Shown here: piece after piece, positions 35,267 to 43,748 of the stretch
Layout of the letters: every line of letters starts with the position of its first letter
How positions within the stretch are numbered: position 1 is the stretch's first letter
From: Corynebacterium cystitidis
Lineage (GTDB): Bacteria; Actinomycetota; Actinomycetes; Mycobacteriales; Mycobacteriaceae
Reading direction: 5' to 3'
Assembly (NCBI RefSeq): GCF_900187295.1
Contig: NZ_LT906473.1
Span: 1,426,001-1,490,000 of the forward strand
Length of the DNA stretch: 64,000 nucleotides
Program-made: the position numbers and the translations under genes
Notes under the pieces: generated by a model
Told to the model about the DNA's origin: nothing
What the model saw: the letters and a program-made list of their open reading frames with translations, nothing else
Databases searched by the model: none

Positions 35267-36480
35267 ATGCCATCGCAGATCGAACGCAGCTCACGCTCGG
35301 TTTTCTCCCGCTATGGCGCTGTTGTACTGCGCAAGTTGTCACAAGACCGATACCTCAACCTTGCCTATCTTCGCAGCAGACCCCAACCTCCCCAGCCTGT
35401 ACTTTTCGTGCCCGGCGGGCCAGGAATGTCGTCGATAAGCCCCTATGCCACCCTGCGCAAGGCTGCTGCCAACAAGCACATTGATTGGGTGATGGTGGAA
35501 CACCGAGGTGTGGGCCTATCGCGCAAAGACACATCCGGGGCGGACCTGAAAGTTAGCGATGTCACGCTCACAGCCGCAGCGGATGACCTAGCCGCAGCAC
35601 TTGATGCAGAAGGGGTTGCCAAGGCAACCGTGTATGGTGCAAGTTACGGGACGTTTTTGGCGCAGATTTTCGCCGTGCGCCACCCTGAGCGCGTTAACGC
35701 TTTGGTGTTGGACTCCCCATGCTTGACCCGCAGGATGATCTTGCAATGGCGCGCGCTTATCGACGACAACTCCTGTGGGACGGCACCATAGAAAAAACGC
35801 GTGAACTGGCACCCAAAATCCGCAAATTAGCAGAGATCTATCCGCAGGCTGAGCTTGCCCATGTGGTTCAAGTTGTGTATGAATTTGCTGGTAGCCAGGT
35901 GCTTTCTGATTTAGCTGATGCATGGCGGGCCGGGCGGATGCTGCGCCTGTGGAAGTGGCTGGCCATACTAGGCAGCGGTGAAGTTGAAGGGGCTGGCACA
36001 CCGTTTCTAGTGGAGCCTGATTTGGTGCAGGGCATCAGTTTTGGCGAGGCAGGTTATGGGCTTGCCCCTGATGGTGAACCGCTTGACCCGCAGTTATTTT
36101 TCCAGGATGCGGCATCACGCATGCCGCCCTTTACTGGGCCGCCAGTGGATCTGCGCAAGGCGGCCAAAAATTACCGCTTCCCGGTGCTGGTCCTTTCCGG
36201 AGCCCGGGATTTAAGGACTCCCCTGCCCGTTGCCCAGCGGCTAGCGGAGCTGATCCCTGATGCGTATTTGGCCATACATCCTGACCATGGGCACAGCTTC
36301 TTAGACACCCATCCGTTTTTTGCCCTGCAGGTGGTTGATCTTGTGCGCAGCGGCAATATCCAAGCTGTAGCCAGACACATGGATGCTTTAAGAACAATCC
36401 GGCAACCGGCGACGCAGCAGCTGCTCTGGAGGGTGCTTGCCGGAAGCGCACGGATTGCGCGCCTGAAAATGGGTTACTAG
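35267..36480 (+). pseudogene. Alpha/beta hydrolase (S33 prolyl-aminopeptidase-like), frameshifted
   Basis: Two overlapping frames together make one hydrolase of about 404 residues. The first (from the ATG at 35267) has VPGGPGMSS and the nucleophile elbow YGASYGTF, and breaks off after ALVLDSP. The second resumes as MLDPQDDLAMAR and carries the acid SGARDLRTP and the histidine DHGHSFLD. The break is at a C4 run (35715-35718); five Cs would join the frames as DSPMLDPQDD. It may be a true pseudogene, a switchable homopolymer or a sequencing error. TATCAT six bases before the ATG suggests a leaderless mRNA. The stop lies in a 23-bp repeat. Confidence 0.8.
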
Positions 36481-36550
36481 GACTTCTGAAAATGGGCTAC
36501 TAGGACTTCTGAAAATGGGTTACTAGAACTTCTGAAAATGGGTTACTAGG
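36463..36550 (+). repeat. 23-bp tandem repeat (3.8 copies) spanning the hydrolase stop codon
   Basis: The unit ctgaaaatgggttactaggactt starts inside the hydrolase gene (LKMGY then stop) and runs to 25 bases before the next gene's ATG. The copies differ at only one or two bases. The last copy covers the expected -35 region of the following ATPase gene. Confidence 0.92.
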
Positions 36551-36574
36551 GTGGAATTCTGCTAGTCTTCCAGT

Positions 36575-37816
36575 ATGAAATACCTGCCACGCACGATCGA
36601 TCGTGAGTTAGATGAGTTGCTACCGATCGCACCAGCAATCGCAATAGACGGCCCAAAAGGCGTTGGCAAAACAGCAACTGCTGCTCGACGTGCTTCCACT
36701 ATCTGGCAATTGGATGACCCCCAGGTACAGCAGCTGGCCCAAGCTGATTTTTCACTAGAAACAGTTTCCCAAACCCCACTTCTTATAGACGAATGGCAGA
36801 AATATCCGCCTGTGTGGGATTCGGTTCGCCGCAGAGCCGATGCCGGTGCCCCTCCGGGAAGCTACCTACTCACAGGTTCTGCGACACCATCGAGCGAGGC
36901 AGGTACGCATAGTGGTGCTGGGCGTATTCTTTCGCTTCGCATGCGCCCCATGGCCATTTATGAACGCGGCGCTACCTCACCGACCGTTTCTTTGTCACAG
37001 TTACTTTCCGGAAAAGCTGAGGCAATCGGAGGCGAAACTTCATGGTCGGTCAAAGACTACGCTGCAGCGATCATCAGCAGTGGCTTTCCCGGTATGACGG
37101 ACCTTCCTCCTCGGCTAAGGACTGCACAGCTGGATGCTTATCTTTCGCGGATTATCGATCGCGATCTTCCTGATGCTGGTCGACACGTCCGTTTGCCTGA
37201 AGTCCTCAGCAGGTGGATGCGCGCCTACGCGGCCGCCACTGCCACCACAGCTTCCTATTCCACGTTGCTTGATACCACCACTGCTGGCGATGGTAAGCAG
37301 CCCAATAAAGCGACAACTGCCGCGTACCGCGACCATCTCACTGCAATTTGGATTGTTGATCCGCTCAAGGGCTGGCTGCCAAACCATAATGAATTTAAGC
37401 GCGCCCAGCAAGCGCCAAAGCATTATCTGGCAGATCCTGCGCTTTCTGCACGGTTGCTCCGAATTTCTGAAACTTCTTTGTTGACCCACACCATGTTTGG
37501 CCCGCTATTTGAAGCTCTCGTCGTCTTAAGCGTTCGTGTTGCAGCTCAAGCCGCACAAGCAGAGGTGTTCCATTTGCGATTAAATGCCGGAGAACGTGAA
37601 ATTGACCTCATCGTAGAAGGTGATGAGGGGCAGATCATCGCCATCGAGGTCAAGCTTGCGCCGGTTGTCACAGACCATGATGTCCGCCACCTCAACTGGT
37701 TAGCTGACCAGCTCCCCGACCAAGTTGTGGAGCGAATCGTTGTAACTACTGGGCAGTTTGCCTACCGTCGGCCCGACGGTGTGGCCGTAGTGCCCTTAGC
37801 CCTCTTGGGCGCTTAA
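36575..37816 (+). CDS. AAA ATPase with DUF4143 C-terminal domain
   Basis: A 413-residue protein of the AAA_14/DUF4143 family. Walker A is GPKGVGKTATAA (~26-37), Walker B-like LLIDEWQKYP (~69-78), and sensor motif YLLTGSATPS. The C-terminal DUF4143 region contains REIDLIVEG...IIAIEVKLA (~337-360), which fits a PD-(D/E)xK-type nuclease core. The function of this family is not established; members are common in mobile or defence-rich DNA. TAGTCT six bases upstream of the ATG suggests a leaderless transcript. It opens the accessory island of this window. Confidence 0.85.
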   Translation: MKYLPRTIDRELDELLPIAPAIAIDGPKGVGKTATAARRASTIWQLDDPQVQQLAQADFSLETVSQTPLLIDEWQKYPPVWDSVRRRADAGAPPGSYLLTGSATPSSEAGTHSGAGRILSLRMRPMAIYERGATSPTVSLSQLLSGKAEAIGGETSWSVKDYAAAIISSGFPGMTDLPPRLRTAQLDAYLSRIIDRDLPDAGRHVRLPEVLSRWMRAYAAATATTASYSTLLDTTTAGDGKQPNKATTAAYRDHLTAIWIVDPLKGWLPNHNEFKRAQQAPKHYLADPALSARLLRISETSLLTHTMFGPLFEALVVLSVRVAAQAAQAEVFHLRLNAGEREIDLIVEGDEGQIIAIEVKLAPVVTDHDVRHLNWLADQLPDQVVERIVVTTGQFAYRRPDGVAVVPLALLGA

Positions 37817-38024
37817 GCCTGCACTCCACAACAGGCGGGAACACTTATCGACGATCAGGCCAAGCACCTTCACTTATTTGATTCCGTGTTTTCCGCCGAG
37901 CACTGTCATACGAAGTCCTCACGACTCAAGGTGCACACGCGATCTAGTTTCAATGGTTGAGTCCCGCAGCACTTCCTGGCTTGAGGCTTTCTGCGCTATA
38001 CGTCGCCTATCAATGGACTTTGAC
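37817..38024. other. Gap without a recognisable gene
   Basis: These 208 bases between convergent genes hold only a weak GCCTG/CAGGC stem right after the ATPase stop. The phrase cttatcgacga also occurs upstream of both mutT copies, but the similarity does not extend beyond it. Confidence 0.4.
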
Positions 38025-38225
38025 CTAAACAGCCGAAAAGTACCGCGAATGGGACTGCCTGAGGTGTTCTTCACTTTCACAGGCTATAGCTACTATTTCC
38101 AAGTCTGGATTGTCGTTTGTCCCATCCAGTCTTAAGCGCTCCAAGGTCGCATCCCGGAAGGAATCGTAGGGAGTTAGTTCTAATTCGCCTGTGCGGCGGT
38201 GGTACTTAATTAAGAAAGATGTCAT
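38025..38225 (-). CDS. Small protein, probable partner of the RelA/SpoT-like toxin remnant
   Basis: A 66-residue intact gene, MTSFLIKYHRRTGELE to SHSRYFSAV, with GAGGGA ahead of the ATG. It has a beta-strand-like start and an acidic, helix-like middle (SFRDATLERLRLDG...EIVAIACESEEHLRQ). No characterised domain is recognised. It lies 61 bp downstream of a decayed RelA/SpoT synthetase-domain gene on the same strand, as expected of a partner or antitoxin, but that role is inferred from position only. Confidence 0.55.
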   Translation of the reverse strand: MTSFLIKYHRRTGELELTPYDSFRDATLERLRLDGTNDNPDLEIVAIACESEEHLRQSHSRYFSAV

Positions 38226-38286
38226 TTTTGTCCCTCATGGGGTTTGTATGCATCGCGACGACGGTTCAACTCAGATTGGGTGTCTT

Positions 38287-38834
38287 CTAGTGTGCCATAA
38301 ATCTATTCCGAAGCACTTTAACTTCGTTTCGTGGCACTTTCGCTTGGTCTGACAATTCTTCAATTTGCTTAACAGAATCCGACAGCGGTTCTGATCTGTA
38401 TCTCAGCTCTCCCCGCCTTGGCACGGACGTGCAAGTGTACCGCGCGGTACCCAGAATGAGGAGAGTCAAGGTAATCCTTGATGTCAACTCTCGTGGCTCC
38501 TTCAAGCTTCAGATCTTCGGCGAAAAGATTAGCTACTTGCCTCTGCTCGGTTAAGGTCAAATCACAGTCAAACCGAATACCGGCTATATCCTGAACATTC
38601 AGGAGCGGAGTGTTCCCCATGCGTCTCAGCTTCTCCAAAAGCGTTGCCGCAGTTTTACCCGGGCAGACAAAACGTACGACTTTGAATCGGGAAGTACCTC
38701 TCCCGCCCCTCTGTCTTTCACGGGAAGTGATAAATGATTAATTGATGCCACAGTTTTCCTTGAGCATTGACTCTTGTTTTAGAGTACGGTGGCGACTGTT
38801 CCAAGAACTTTCCGCTCTCGCTGCGACAATTCAC
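38287..38834 (-). pseudogene. Decayed RelA/SpoT-domain (toxSAS-like) synthetase gene
   Basis: Three fragments on one strand recompose a single-domain (p)ppGpp-synthetase-like protein. Fragment 1 starts at a GTG with GGGGGAG upstream and reads PPYSKTRVNAQGK before hitting a stop. Fragment 2, in another frame, reads TLLEKLRRMGNTPLLNVQDI, then AGIRF, DSPHSGYRAVHLHV and the catalytic EIQIRT, then a premature stop. Fragment 3, in a third frame, is the C-terminal helix LSDSVKQIEELSDQ...VLRNRF. The usual block after EIQIRT is missing, and so is a block after fragment 1. Stand-alone RelA/SpoT domains include toxSAS toxins. At least two frame changes plus internal losses make this a pseudogene. Confidence 0.72.
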
Positions 38835-39004
38835 AATTTATCTCCCCCGATAGACGCAGCCGTTGTTTTACAGATAACCGCCAGTTTACGATGTCGTAGC
38901 GCCAACTCCGCGCATGGATCCCACTGAAACGTGCCTTGCTCTTTTATGAACACTTTCCCTACGGATGCACTCGGTGATAGAAATGAGGGAGTATCATCAC
39001 TGCG

Positions 39005-39112
39005 GTGGAACGGGCTGCAGCTACCATTGAGAAATTCATCCTAGAGTGGCTTGAACAACAGGTTATCAACCCCCGTATGCTACAGAACGGATCTAAGATG
39101 ACAGAGCTTTAG
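39005..39112 (+). CDS. Possible small leaderless ORF
   Basis: A 35-codon GTG-started frame, VERAAATIEKFILEWLEQQV and onwards, ending in a TAG that overlaps the stop of the convergent phosphoribosyltransferase. TATCAT lies directly upstream, consistent with a leaderless mRNA. It reads like an amphipathic helix. It could equally be the tail of a lost gene. No family is recognised. Confidence 0.25.
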   Translation: MERAAATIEKFILEWLEQQVINPRMLQNGSKMTEL

Positions 39113-39642
39113 CTGCCATCTGTGGTGATCACGGGCTGGACGGACCAGCAGAAATTGATCCACTTGTCGGTTTCCTTCCAGGAGTAATCCGGGTGGAAGG
39201 TGGTAGTGGGTTTGGTGTAGATCACCGCGGAGCGCACCTCAACGGGAATCTTGGGGCTGTTCGGGTTCAGGTCTTCGTGTTCGAGGATGCGGCACACCAG
39301 GTTCAGTGTTTCGCCGGAGTCCGCTACGTCATCCACCACGAGCACGCGCTTGCCCGCCAGGTTCGACGAGTCTAGGTACGGTGGCAGCAGCATCGGCTCT
39401 GGCAGGGTTTGGCCGATGTCGGTGTAGAACTCCACGTTGATGGAGCCCAGTGGTTTGATGCCCATCGCGTAGCCCAGCGCGCCGGCTGCAATTAGGCCAC
39501 CGCGTGCCACCGCGATGATGAGGTCTGGCACCCAACCTGAGTCCACAATCTGTTGTGTGAGGTCACGGCTTGCTTCGCCGAAAGTCTCCCACGTCAGATT
39601 TTCCCGGTCCGGATCGAACCACTCTGGTTGGTGCACACTCAC
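39109..39642 (-). CDS. Purine-type phosphoribosyltransferase
   Basis: A 177-residue type I phosphoribosyltransferase. The PRPP-binding motif is RVLVVDDVADSGETL (~110-124), and the substrate region starts DLIIAVARGGLIAAGALGYAMG. The GTG start MSVHQPEWFDP was preferred over an ATG 14 codons upstream because GGGAG lies eight bases before it. It resembles xanthine or hypoxanthine salvage enzymes; the exact base is not determined. It diverges from the first mutT copy. Confidence 0.82.
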   Translation of the reverse strand: MSVHQPEWFDPDRENLTWETFGEASRDLTQQIVDSGWVPDLIIAVARGGLIAAGALGYAMGIKPLGSINVEFYTDIGQTLPEPMLLPPYLDSSNLAGKRVLVVDDVADSGETLNLVCRILEHEDLNPNSPKIPVEVRSAVIYTKPTTTFHPDYSWKETDKWINFCWSVQPVITTDGS

Positions 39643-39737
39643 CGCCGAAGCTCCCTTCGCCCTTTCAAGGATCTGTTTCCTCATAGCTTAAATGGTTTCG
39701 TGCCGTGTTGCTCAACCTGCCACAGCTTTCCACAAAA

Positions 39738-40247
39738 CCGCAGGACGCCTGCAATGCAGGTGGGTTTCGCTTATCGACGATTACCCCTGCCAAACCTTTA
39801 CCTATTAGTTGGCCGGGGGCACTCCCCCTTCTCACGCCCTGACAGCTTGCCGCGTCCGTTAGCCTTAGACGCATGGCAAAAGTTATCGAGGTCGCCGGTG
39901 CCGTGTTCGTCCGCGGCAACACGGTGTTTGCGGCCCAGCGCGGCGAGGGTAAAAACATGGCTGGCATGTGGGAATTCCCCGGCGGCAAGATCGAGCCTGG
40001 TGAGACCCCCAAGCAGGCGCTCGCCCGCGAGATCCGCGAGGAACTTCTCGTTGAGGCGACCGCCGGAAAGCACATCACCACCACTGCTTATGAGTACGAC
40101 TTCGGCACAGTCAACCTCGCCACATACTTTTGCACGCTTGCCGACGACGCCTCCCCGACTCTCACTGAGCACCAAGACGCTCGCTGGGTGCCTGTCGACG
40201 AACTCGACCAGCTCGACTGGGCACCGGCCGATATACCCACAGTTCAG
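39738..40247 (+). repeat. Long direct repeat, copy A (mutT locus)
   Basis: About 510 bases, starting ccgcaggacgc and ending in the last codons of mutT, recur at 43175-43683 with only scattered substitutions and one indel. The offset is 3436-3437 bases. The two copies flank an R-M gene pair and a transposase remnant. Confidence 0.95.
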
Positions 40248-40280
40248 TTAGCAATGAAGCAGATCAGACTACTGGCTTGA
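39873..40280 (+). CDS. mutT: Nudix hydrolase MutT (8-oxo-dGTP diphosphatase), copy 1
   Basis: A 135-residue Nudix enzyme with box GGKIEPGETPKQALAREIREEL (~37-58, given here in two parts: GGKIEPGETPK and QALAREIREEL), matching Gx5Ex7REUxEExGU except for Leu in place of the last Gly region. MutT-type enzymes remove oxidised guanine nucleotides from the pool. The C-terminus IPTVQLAMKQIRLLA is natural-looking, so this is probably the intact resident copy. It lies beside an R-M insertion and has a truncated second copy 3.4 kb downstream. Confidence 0.88.
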   Translation: MAKVIEVAGAVFVRGNTVFAAQRGEGKNMAGMWEFPGGKIEPGETPKQALAREIREELLVEATAGKHITTTAYEYDFGTVNLATYFCTLADDASPTLTEHQDARWVPVDELDQLDWAPADIPTVQLAMKQIRLLA

Positions 40281-40509
40281 GGCCCCTCGCAGCCGTATCC
40301 CTGCACTTCAACAAATCAATACAAATATTCCGCACCTACCCCGAGATTCACCTGAAATCTGAATAAAGGGGTTGACCCATTGTGTGACCTACCTCTTGCA
40401 TTCGGCTACACTGCGCCTTTTCACTTAAAGGCAACCATCGCGAACACCTTGCCGCTGAGCATAGACCCCCTAGAGGGTCGGAAATGCCTCCCAAAAGCAC
40501 CAACCCGAG

Positions 40510-40534
40510 ATTTGGAACAAATGTTCTATAATGG
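40510..40534 (+). promoter_or_regulatory. SOS-box-like palindrome fused to a -10 element (NgoMIV-type methyltransferase promoter)
   Basis: GAACAAATGTTC (40515-40526) is directly followed by TATAAT (40527-40532). The 25-bp segment is identical at 22 positions to the one upstream of the second R-M operon (47874-47898, minus). The palindrome resembles the C. glutamicum LexA box TCGAAMAnnTGTTCGA. There is no recognisable -35. Confidence 0.75.
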
Positions 40535-40611
40535 GCGTTCGATGTCGCCTTATCAACTAGTGTTTTTTAACAACGCGAAGTACATTAGGAATTCACCAAA
40601 GGAGCTTTGTA

Positions 40612-41709
40612 GTGGATAGCAGAAAATCGTTATCGGGCTTAGCTGAGAACAATGCGGGCAACCCCAGTGCAGCCTCTTTGCCCTCATTGACTTCCATTGA
40701 AATCTGCGCAGGTGCCGGTGGGCAAGCTCTCGGCCTGGAGCGCGCCGGATTTGATCATGCAGCGGTTGTGGAAATCGAGCCCTGGGCCTGCGAAACTCTA
40801 CGCTTAAACCGTGGCATCGATAGTGGTTCAGAAGTGCAGTGGCCGGTCTACGAGATGGACGTACATGACTTCGACGGCACCCCGTGGAGCGGAAAGATCG
40901 ATCTTTTGGCTGGCGGTATTCCGTGTCCCCCGTTTTCCATTGCAGGAAAGCAACTAGGCGCAGACGATGAAAGAGATCTGTTCCCTGAGGCACTGCGCCT
41001 TGTAGAAGAGATCGACCCGCCCTCTGTCCTGCTTGAGAATGTTAAAGGCCTAGGGCAGAAAAGATTCGATTCTTATCGGGCGCAGATTATTCAGCGCTTA
41101 AATAACTTGGGCTACTCAGTTTTTTGGGATCTTTTCCAAGCTGCAGATTTTGGTGTACCGCAATTAAGGCCGCGCTTTATCCTCGTCGCTTTAAAAACTG
41201 AGTACGAAGAATATTTTGCCTGGCCCAAACAACAGGTAGAACAGGTGCCGGTTGGTCAAGCACTGCATCATCTCATGGCTGAAAACGGTTGGCCAGGTGC
41301 AGACCAGTGGGCGAAGCAGGCTGACACGGTTGCCCCGACCCTAGTTGGTGGATCGAAGAAGCATGGCGGGCCAGATGTGGGCCCTACCCGGGCGCGGGAA
41401 GCATGGCGCAAACTTGGAGTGAGGGGCTCGTCGATCGCAGAGGAAGCACCAGGGCCCGACTTCCCCGTCAATGACCCGGGTAACTTGCCACGGCTAACGG
41501 TGGCGATGGGAGGAGTCGTCCAAGGTTTCCCGGAAGATTGGATTTGGGCGGGTGGAAAAACTGCCCAGTGGCGCCAGGTTGGCAACGCTTTTCCTCCGCA
41601 AGTTGCAGAGGCAATAGGCCGTGCTATTGCTTCAGCATTAGCAAAGCATCCTTTAGCGAGTGGAGAGGAACCCGCTACCCCTGCCCAGCCTGTCCTGGAG
41701 GTTGTCTAA
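40612..41709 (+). CDS. DNA (cytosine-5-)-methyltransferase, NgoMIV-type
   Basis: A 365-residue C5 methyltransferase. Motif I is EICAGAGGQALGLERAG (~29-45), the catalytic Cys is in GGIPCPPFS (~101-109), motif VI is LLENVKG, motif VIII contains QLRPRFILVAL, and motif X is WRQVGNAFPPQVAEAIG. The GTG start has AAAGGAG upstream. The NgoMIV-like endonuclease follows after 3 bp, so the methylated site is probably within GCCGGC; this is inference from the partner. The leader is ~73 bases downstream of an SOS-like promoter element. Confidence 0.92.
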   Translation: MDSRKSLSGLAENNAGNPSAASLPSLTSIEICAGAGGQALGLERAGFDHAAVVEIEPWACETLRLNRGIDSGSEVQWPVYEMDVHDFDGTPWSGKIDLLAGGIPCPPFSIAGKQLGADDERDLFPEALRLVEEIDPPSVLLENVKGLGQKRFDSYRAQIIQRLNNLGYSVFWDLFQAADFGVPQLRPRFILVALKTEYEEYFAWPKQQVEQVPVGQALHHLMAENGWPGADQWAKQADTVAPTLVGGSKKHGGPDVGPTRAREAWRKLGVRGSSIAEEAPGPDFPVNDPGNLPRLTVAMGGVVQGFPEDWIWAGGKTAQWRQVGNAFPPQVAEAIGRAIASALAKHPLASGEEPATPAQPVLEVV

Positions 41710-41712
41710 GCA

Positions 41713-42603
41713 ATGGCTGCTGGAATCATCACTGAGGCTCGTCAACGCTTTCATCAAAGTTTGATTGATAATGGAACGTTAGCGTTCACATCTACCGGGA
41801 AGCATGGCAAGGTCGCCTCCAATGCTGACAAAAGCCAGCGGCAATCGGTAGAGATCGCAGAACATCTAGGCAACCAGCTCGGAGTCCAGGATGCGGATAA
41901 GCTCACAGGACAAACACAAGGCAAAAACTTCGAAGAGGCAGTGGAAAAGTTTTTGGCCCAGGTTTTAGAACATGTTGGCCATCTGCGCCCCGGCACCTGG
42001 CATGTAGTAAATGTCGGTGGGTCTCGTTCCATCGATCACCTAGCTAATTTCGAGCCCTACCGCCACCTGGCACAGTTGGAAGAAGCGATCGAGAAAACGC
42101 CTGAGCTATTATCTGTACTGGGTAACTCGTACGCGATTTCGCCTGATCTTCTGGTCACCCTTGATGCTTTTAGCGACGAGCAGCTCAATGCGGTAACCAC
42201 TTTAGTGGATAAGGATAATTCGCATTTCTGCCCGATCCGTGCGATCAATCACCCGAATAGCTTGACGACGACAGCTTTTGTTCATGCGGTCATTTCCTGC
42301 AAGTGGACAATGCGCAGTGACCGTTCTCAGAATACCCGGTCGGAAACTCTCAATTTGATCCGCAACCGCAAAGGGCGGGCACCCCACATGGTCGCGGTCA
42401 CCGCCGAACCTACCCCCAGCCGAATTTCCTCATTAGCCCTGGGAACTGGTGATATCGATATGGTCTACCACTTCGCACTCGACGAGCTCATCGTCGCAGT
42501 CACCGCGTGCGGGGACCGCAAAGCCACCGAGCTGCTTAAGACATTAGTGAACGGCAACCGGCTGCGAGATATATCAGATCTTCCGCTAGATCTCCTCGTC
42601 TAA
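41713..42603 (+). CDS. Type IIF restriction endonuclease, NgoMIV family
   Basis: A 296-residue protein matching NgoMIV, a tetrameric enzyme that cuts GCCGGC. The catalytic PD occurs in SPDLLVTL (~143) and SCK in VISCKWTMRSDRSQNTRSE (~195-211). After the catalytic Lys, Arg at +4, Asp at +6, Arg at +7 and Glu at +14 reproduce NgoMIV spacing, including the residues that read GCCGGC in its structure. The same specificity is therefore likely. The ribosome site GGAGG lies inside the methyltransferase end, so the nuclease is made by coupled translation after the protective methylase. Confidence 0.9.
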   Translation: MAAGIITEARQRFHQSLIDNGTLAFTSTGKHGKVASNADKSQRQSVEIAEHLGNQLGVQDADKLTGQTQGKNFEEAVEKFLAQVLEHVGHLRPGTWHVVNVGGSRSIDHLANFEPYRHLAQLEEAIEKTPELLSVLGNSYAISPDLLVTLDAFSDEQLNAVTTLVDKDNSHFCPIRAINHPNSLTTTAFVHAVISCKWTMRSDRSQNTRSETLNLIRNRKGRAPHMVAVTAEPTPSRISSLALGTGDIDMVYHFALDELIVAVTACGDRKATELLKTLVNGNRLRDISDLPLDLLV

Positions 42604-42612
42604 GGCTTCCTT

Positions 42613-42900
42613 TTGCAACGGACCCCATACGCTGGTCTGTGTCACGTGGAGTCAGCGGTCTATATCGTTGAACGGTCGATAATGGAATACCTCGATGACC
42701 GTGAGTTCTTTTCTTTTGACGAGCTTAACGATGCTATCGCCACCCGGGTGGAATGGATTAATGATCGCAATGAGTTCCGTAAATCGACTACATCACGGCG
42801 TGAGTTGTTTGCTGAGTATGAGCGCGGGACGTTGATGGACTTGCCGAAGTATCCGTGGTCGTGGCCGTACGATTGCCCATCTCGCCACCGCTTCCTCTGA
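42613..42900 (+). pseudogene. IS21-like (IstA) transposase remnant
   Basis: The frame reads VESAVYIVERSIMEYLDD, then FFSFDELNDAIATRVEWIND, then STTSRRELFAEYERGTLMDL. This is the C-terminal part of an IstA-type integrase, downstream of its catalytic core. The catalytic domain and the last residues are missing and there is no proper start. It follows the NgoMIV-like gene within 10 bp, so it is a trace of the mobile DNA that accompanied this cassette. Confidence 0.7.
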
Positions 42901-43174
42901 TCATTTGCTTTTGTCTTTAATAATGGCGGACTTTGTTGTTCGAGGAACTTCCCGCTTACATCATCTGAGAATTCATAATTAACTCTCCCCGATCTATAGA
43001 GTCTTCGGCCCACAGGGCGCCCGACATTTAATAATTGTGTCGCTGCGTGCGAATACTTCTCTACCGAGAAAACATCTTAGCTGTTTCAAATCCACTTACC
43101 CCAACGTCCACTGACACCCATGCGTCGCACTGTAAGCGGTAATAATGCCATCACGCCGCCACCTCGACACGTTT
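42901..43174. other. Gap without a recognisable gene
   Basis: This 274-bp stretch lies between the transposase remnant and the second mutT-locus repeat. No convincing frame, terminator or promoter is visible. It is probably junction DNA of the insertion. Confidence 0.4.
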
Positions 43175-43683
43175 CCGCAGGACGCTTGCAATGCAGGTGG
43201 GTTTCGCTTATCGACGACCACCCCTGCCAAACCTTTACCTATTAGTTGACCGGGGGCACTCCCCTTCTCACGCCCTGACAGCTTGCCGCGTCCGTTAGTC
43301 TTAGACGCATGGCAAAAGTTATCGAGGTCGCCGGTGCCGTGTTCCTCCGCGGCAACACGGTGTTTGCGGCCCAGCGCGGCGAGGGCAAAAGCATGGCCGG
43401 AATGTGGGAATTCCCCGGCGGCAAAATCGAGCCTGGTGAGACCCCCAAGCAGGCGCTCGCCCGCGAGATCCGCGAGGAACTTCTCGTTGAGGCGACCGTC
43501 GGAAAGCACATCACCACCACTGCTTATGAGTACGACTTCGGCACAGTCAACCTCGCCACATACTTTTGCACGCTTGCCGACGACACCTCCCCGACTCTCA
43601 CCGAGCACCAAGACGCCCGCTGGGTGCCTGTCGACGAACTCGACCAACTGGACTGGGCGCCGGCCGACATCCCTGCGGTACAG
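43175..43683 (+). repeat. Long direct repeat, copy B (mutT locus)
   Basis: This is the second copy of the 510-bp segment at 39738-40247, starting with the same ccgcaggacgc and ending at the CAG codon shortly before the end of mutT. Beyond each end the two loci share nothing. Confidence 0.95.
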
Positions 43684-43722
43684 CTCATTACACGTTTGCC
43701 TACATACGGGATATACCCTTAA
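43309..43722 (+). CDS. mutT: MutT-like Nudix hydrolase, copy 2 with altered C-terminus
   Basis: A 137-residue protein nearly identical to copy 1 through residue ~124 (only a few substitutions: V13L, N28S, A63V, A92T), with an intact Nudix box. After IPAVQL the resident ending is replaced by ITRLPTYGIYP, read from junction DNA until a stop 26 bases before the end of the convergent Z1 helicase gene. The last helix of the fold is therefore rebuilt, and activity is uncertain. It is the distal half of a target duplication. Confidence 0.75.
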   Translation: MAKVIEVAGAVFLRGNTVFAAQRGEGKSMAGMWEFPGGKIEPGETPKQALAREIREELLVEATVGKHITTTAYEYDFGTVNLATYFCTLADDTSPTLTEHQDARWVPVDELDQLDWAPADIPAVQLITRLPTYGIYP

Positions 43723-43748
43723 AACTGTTGCCCCATCCTATTGCATTG

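Noticed and set aside
40380..40619. 79-codon frame before the first methyltransferase
   Set aside because: It runs through the promoter element and the ribosome site of the methyltransferase and has no family features.
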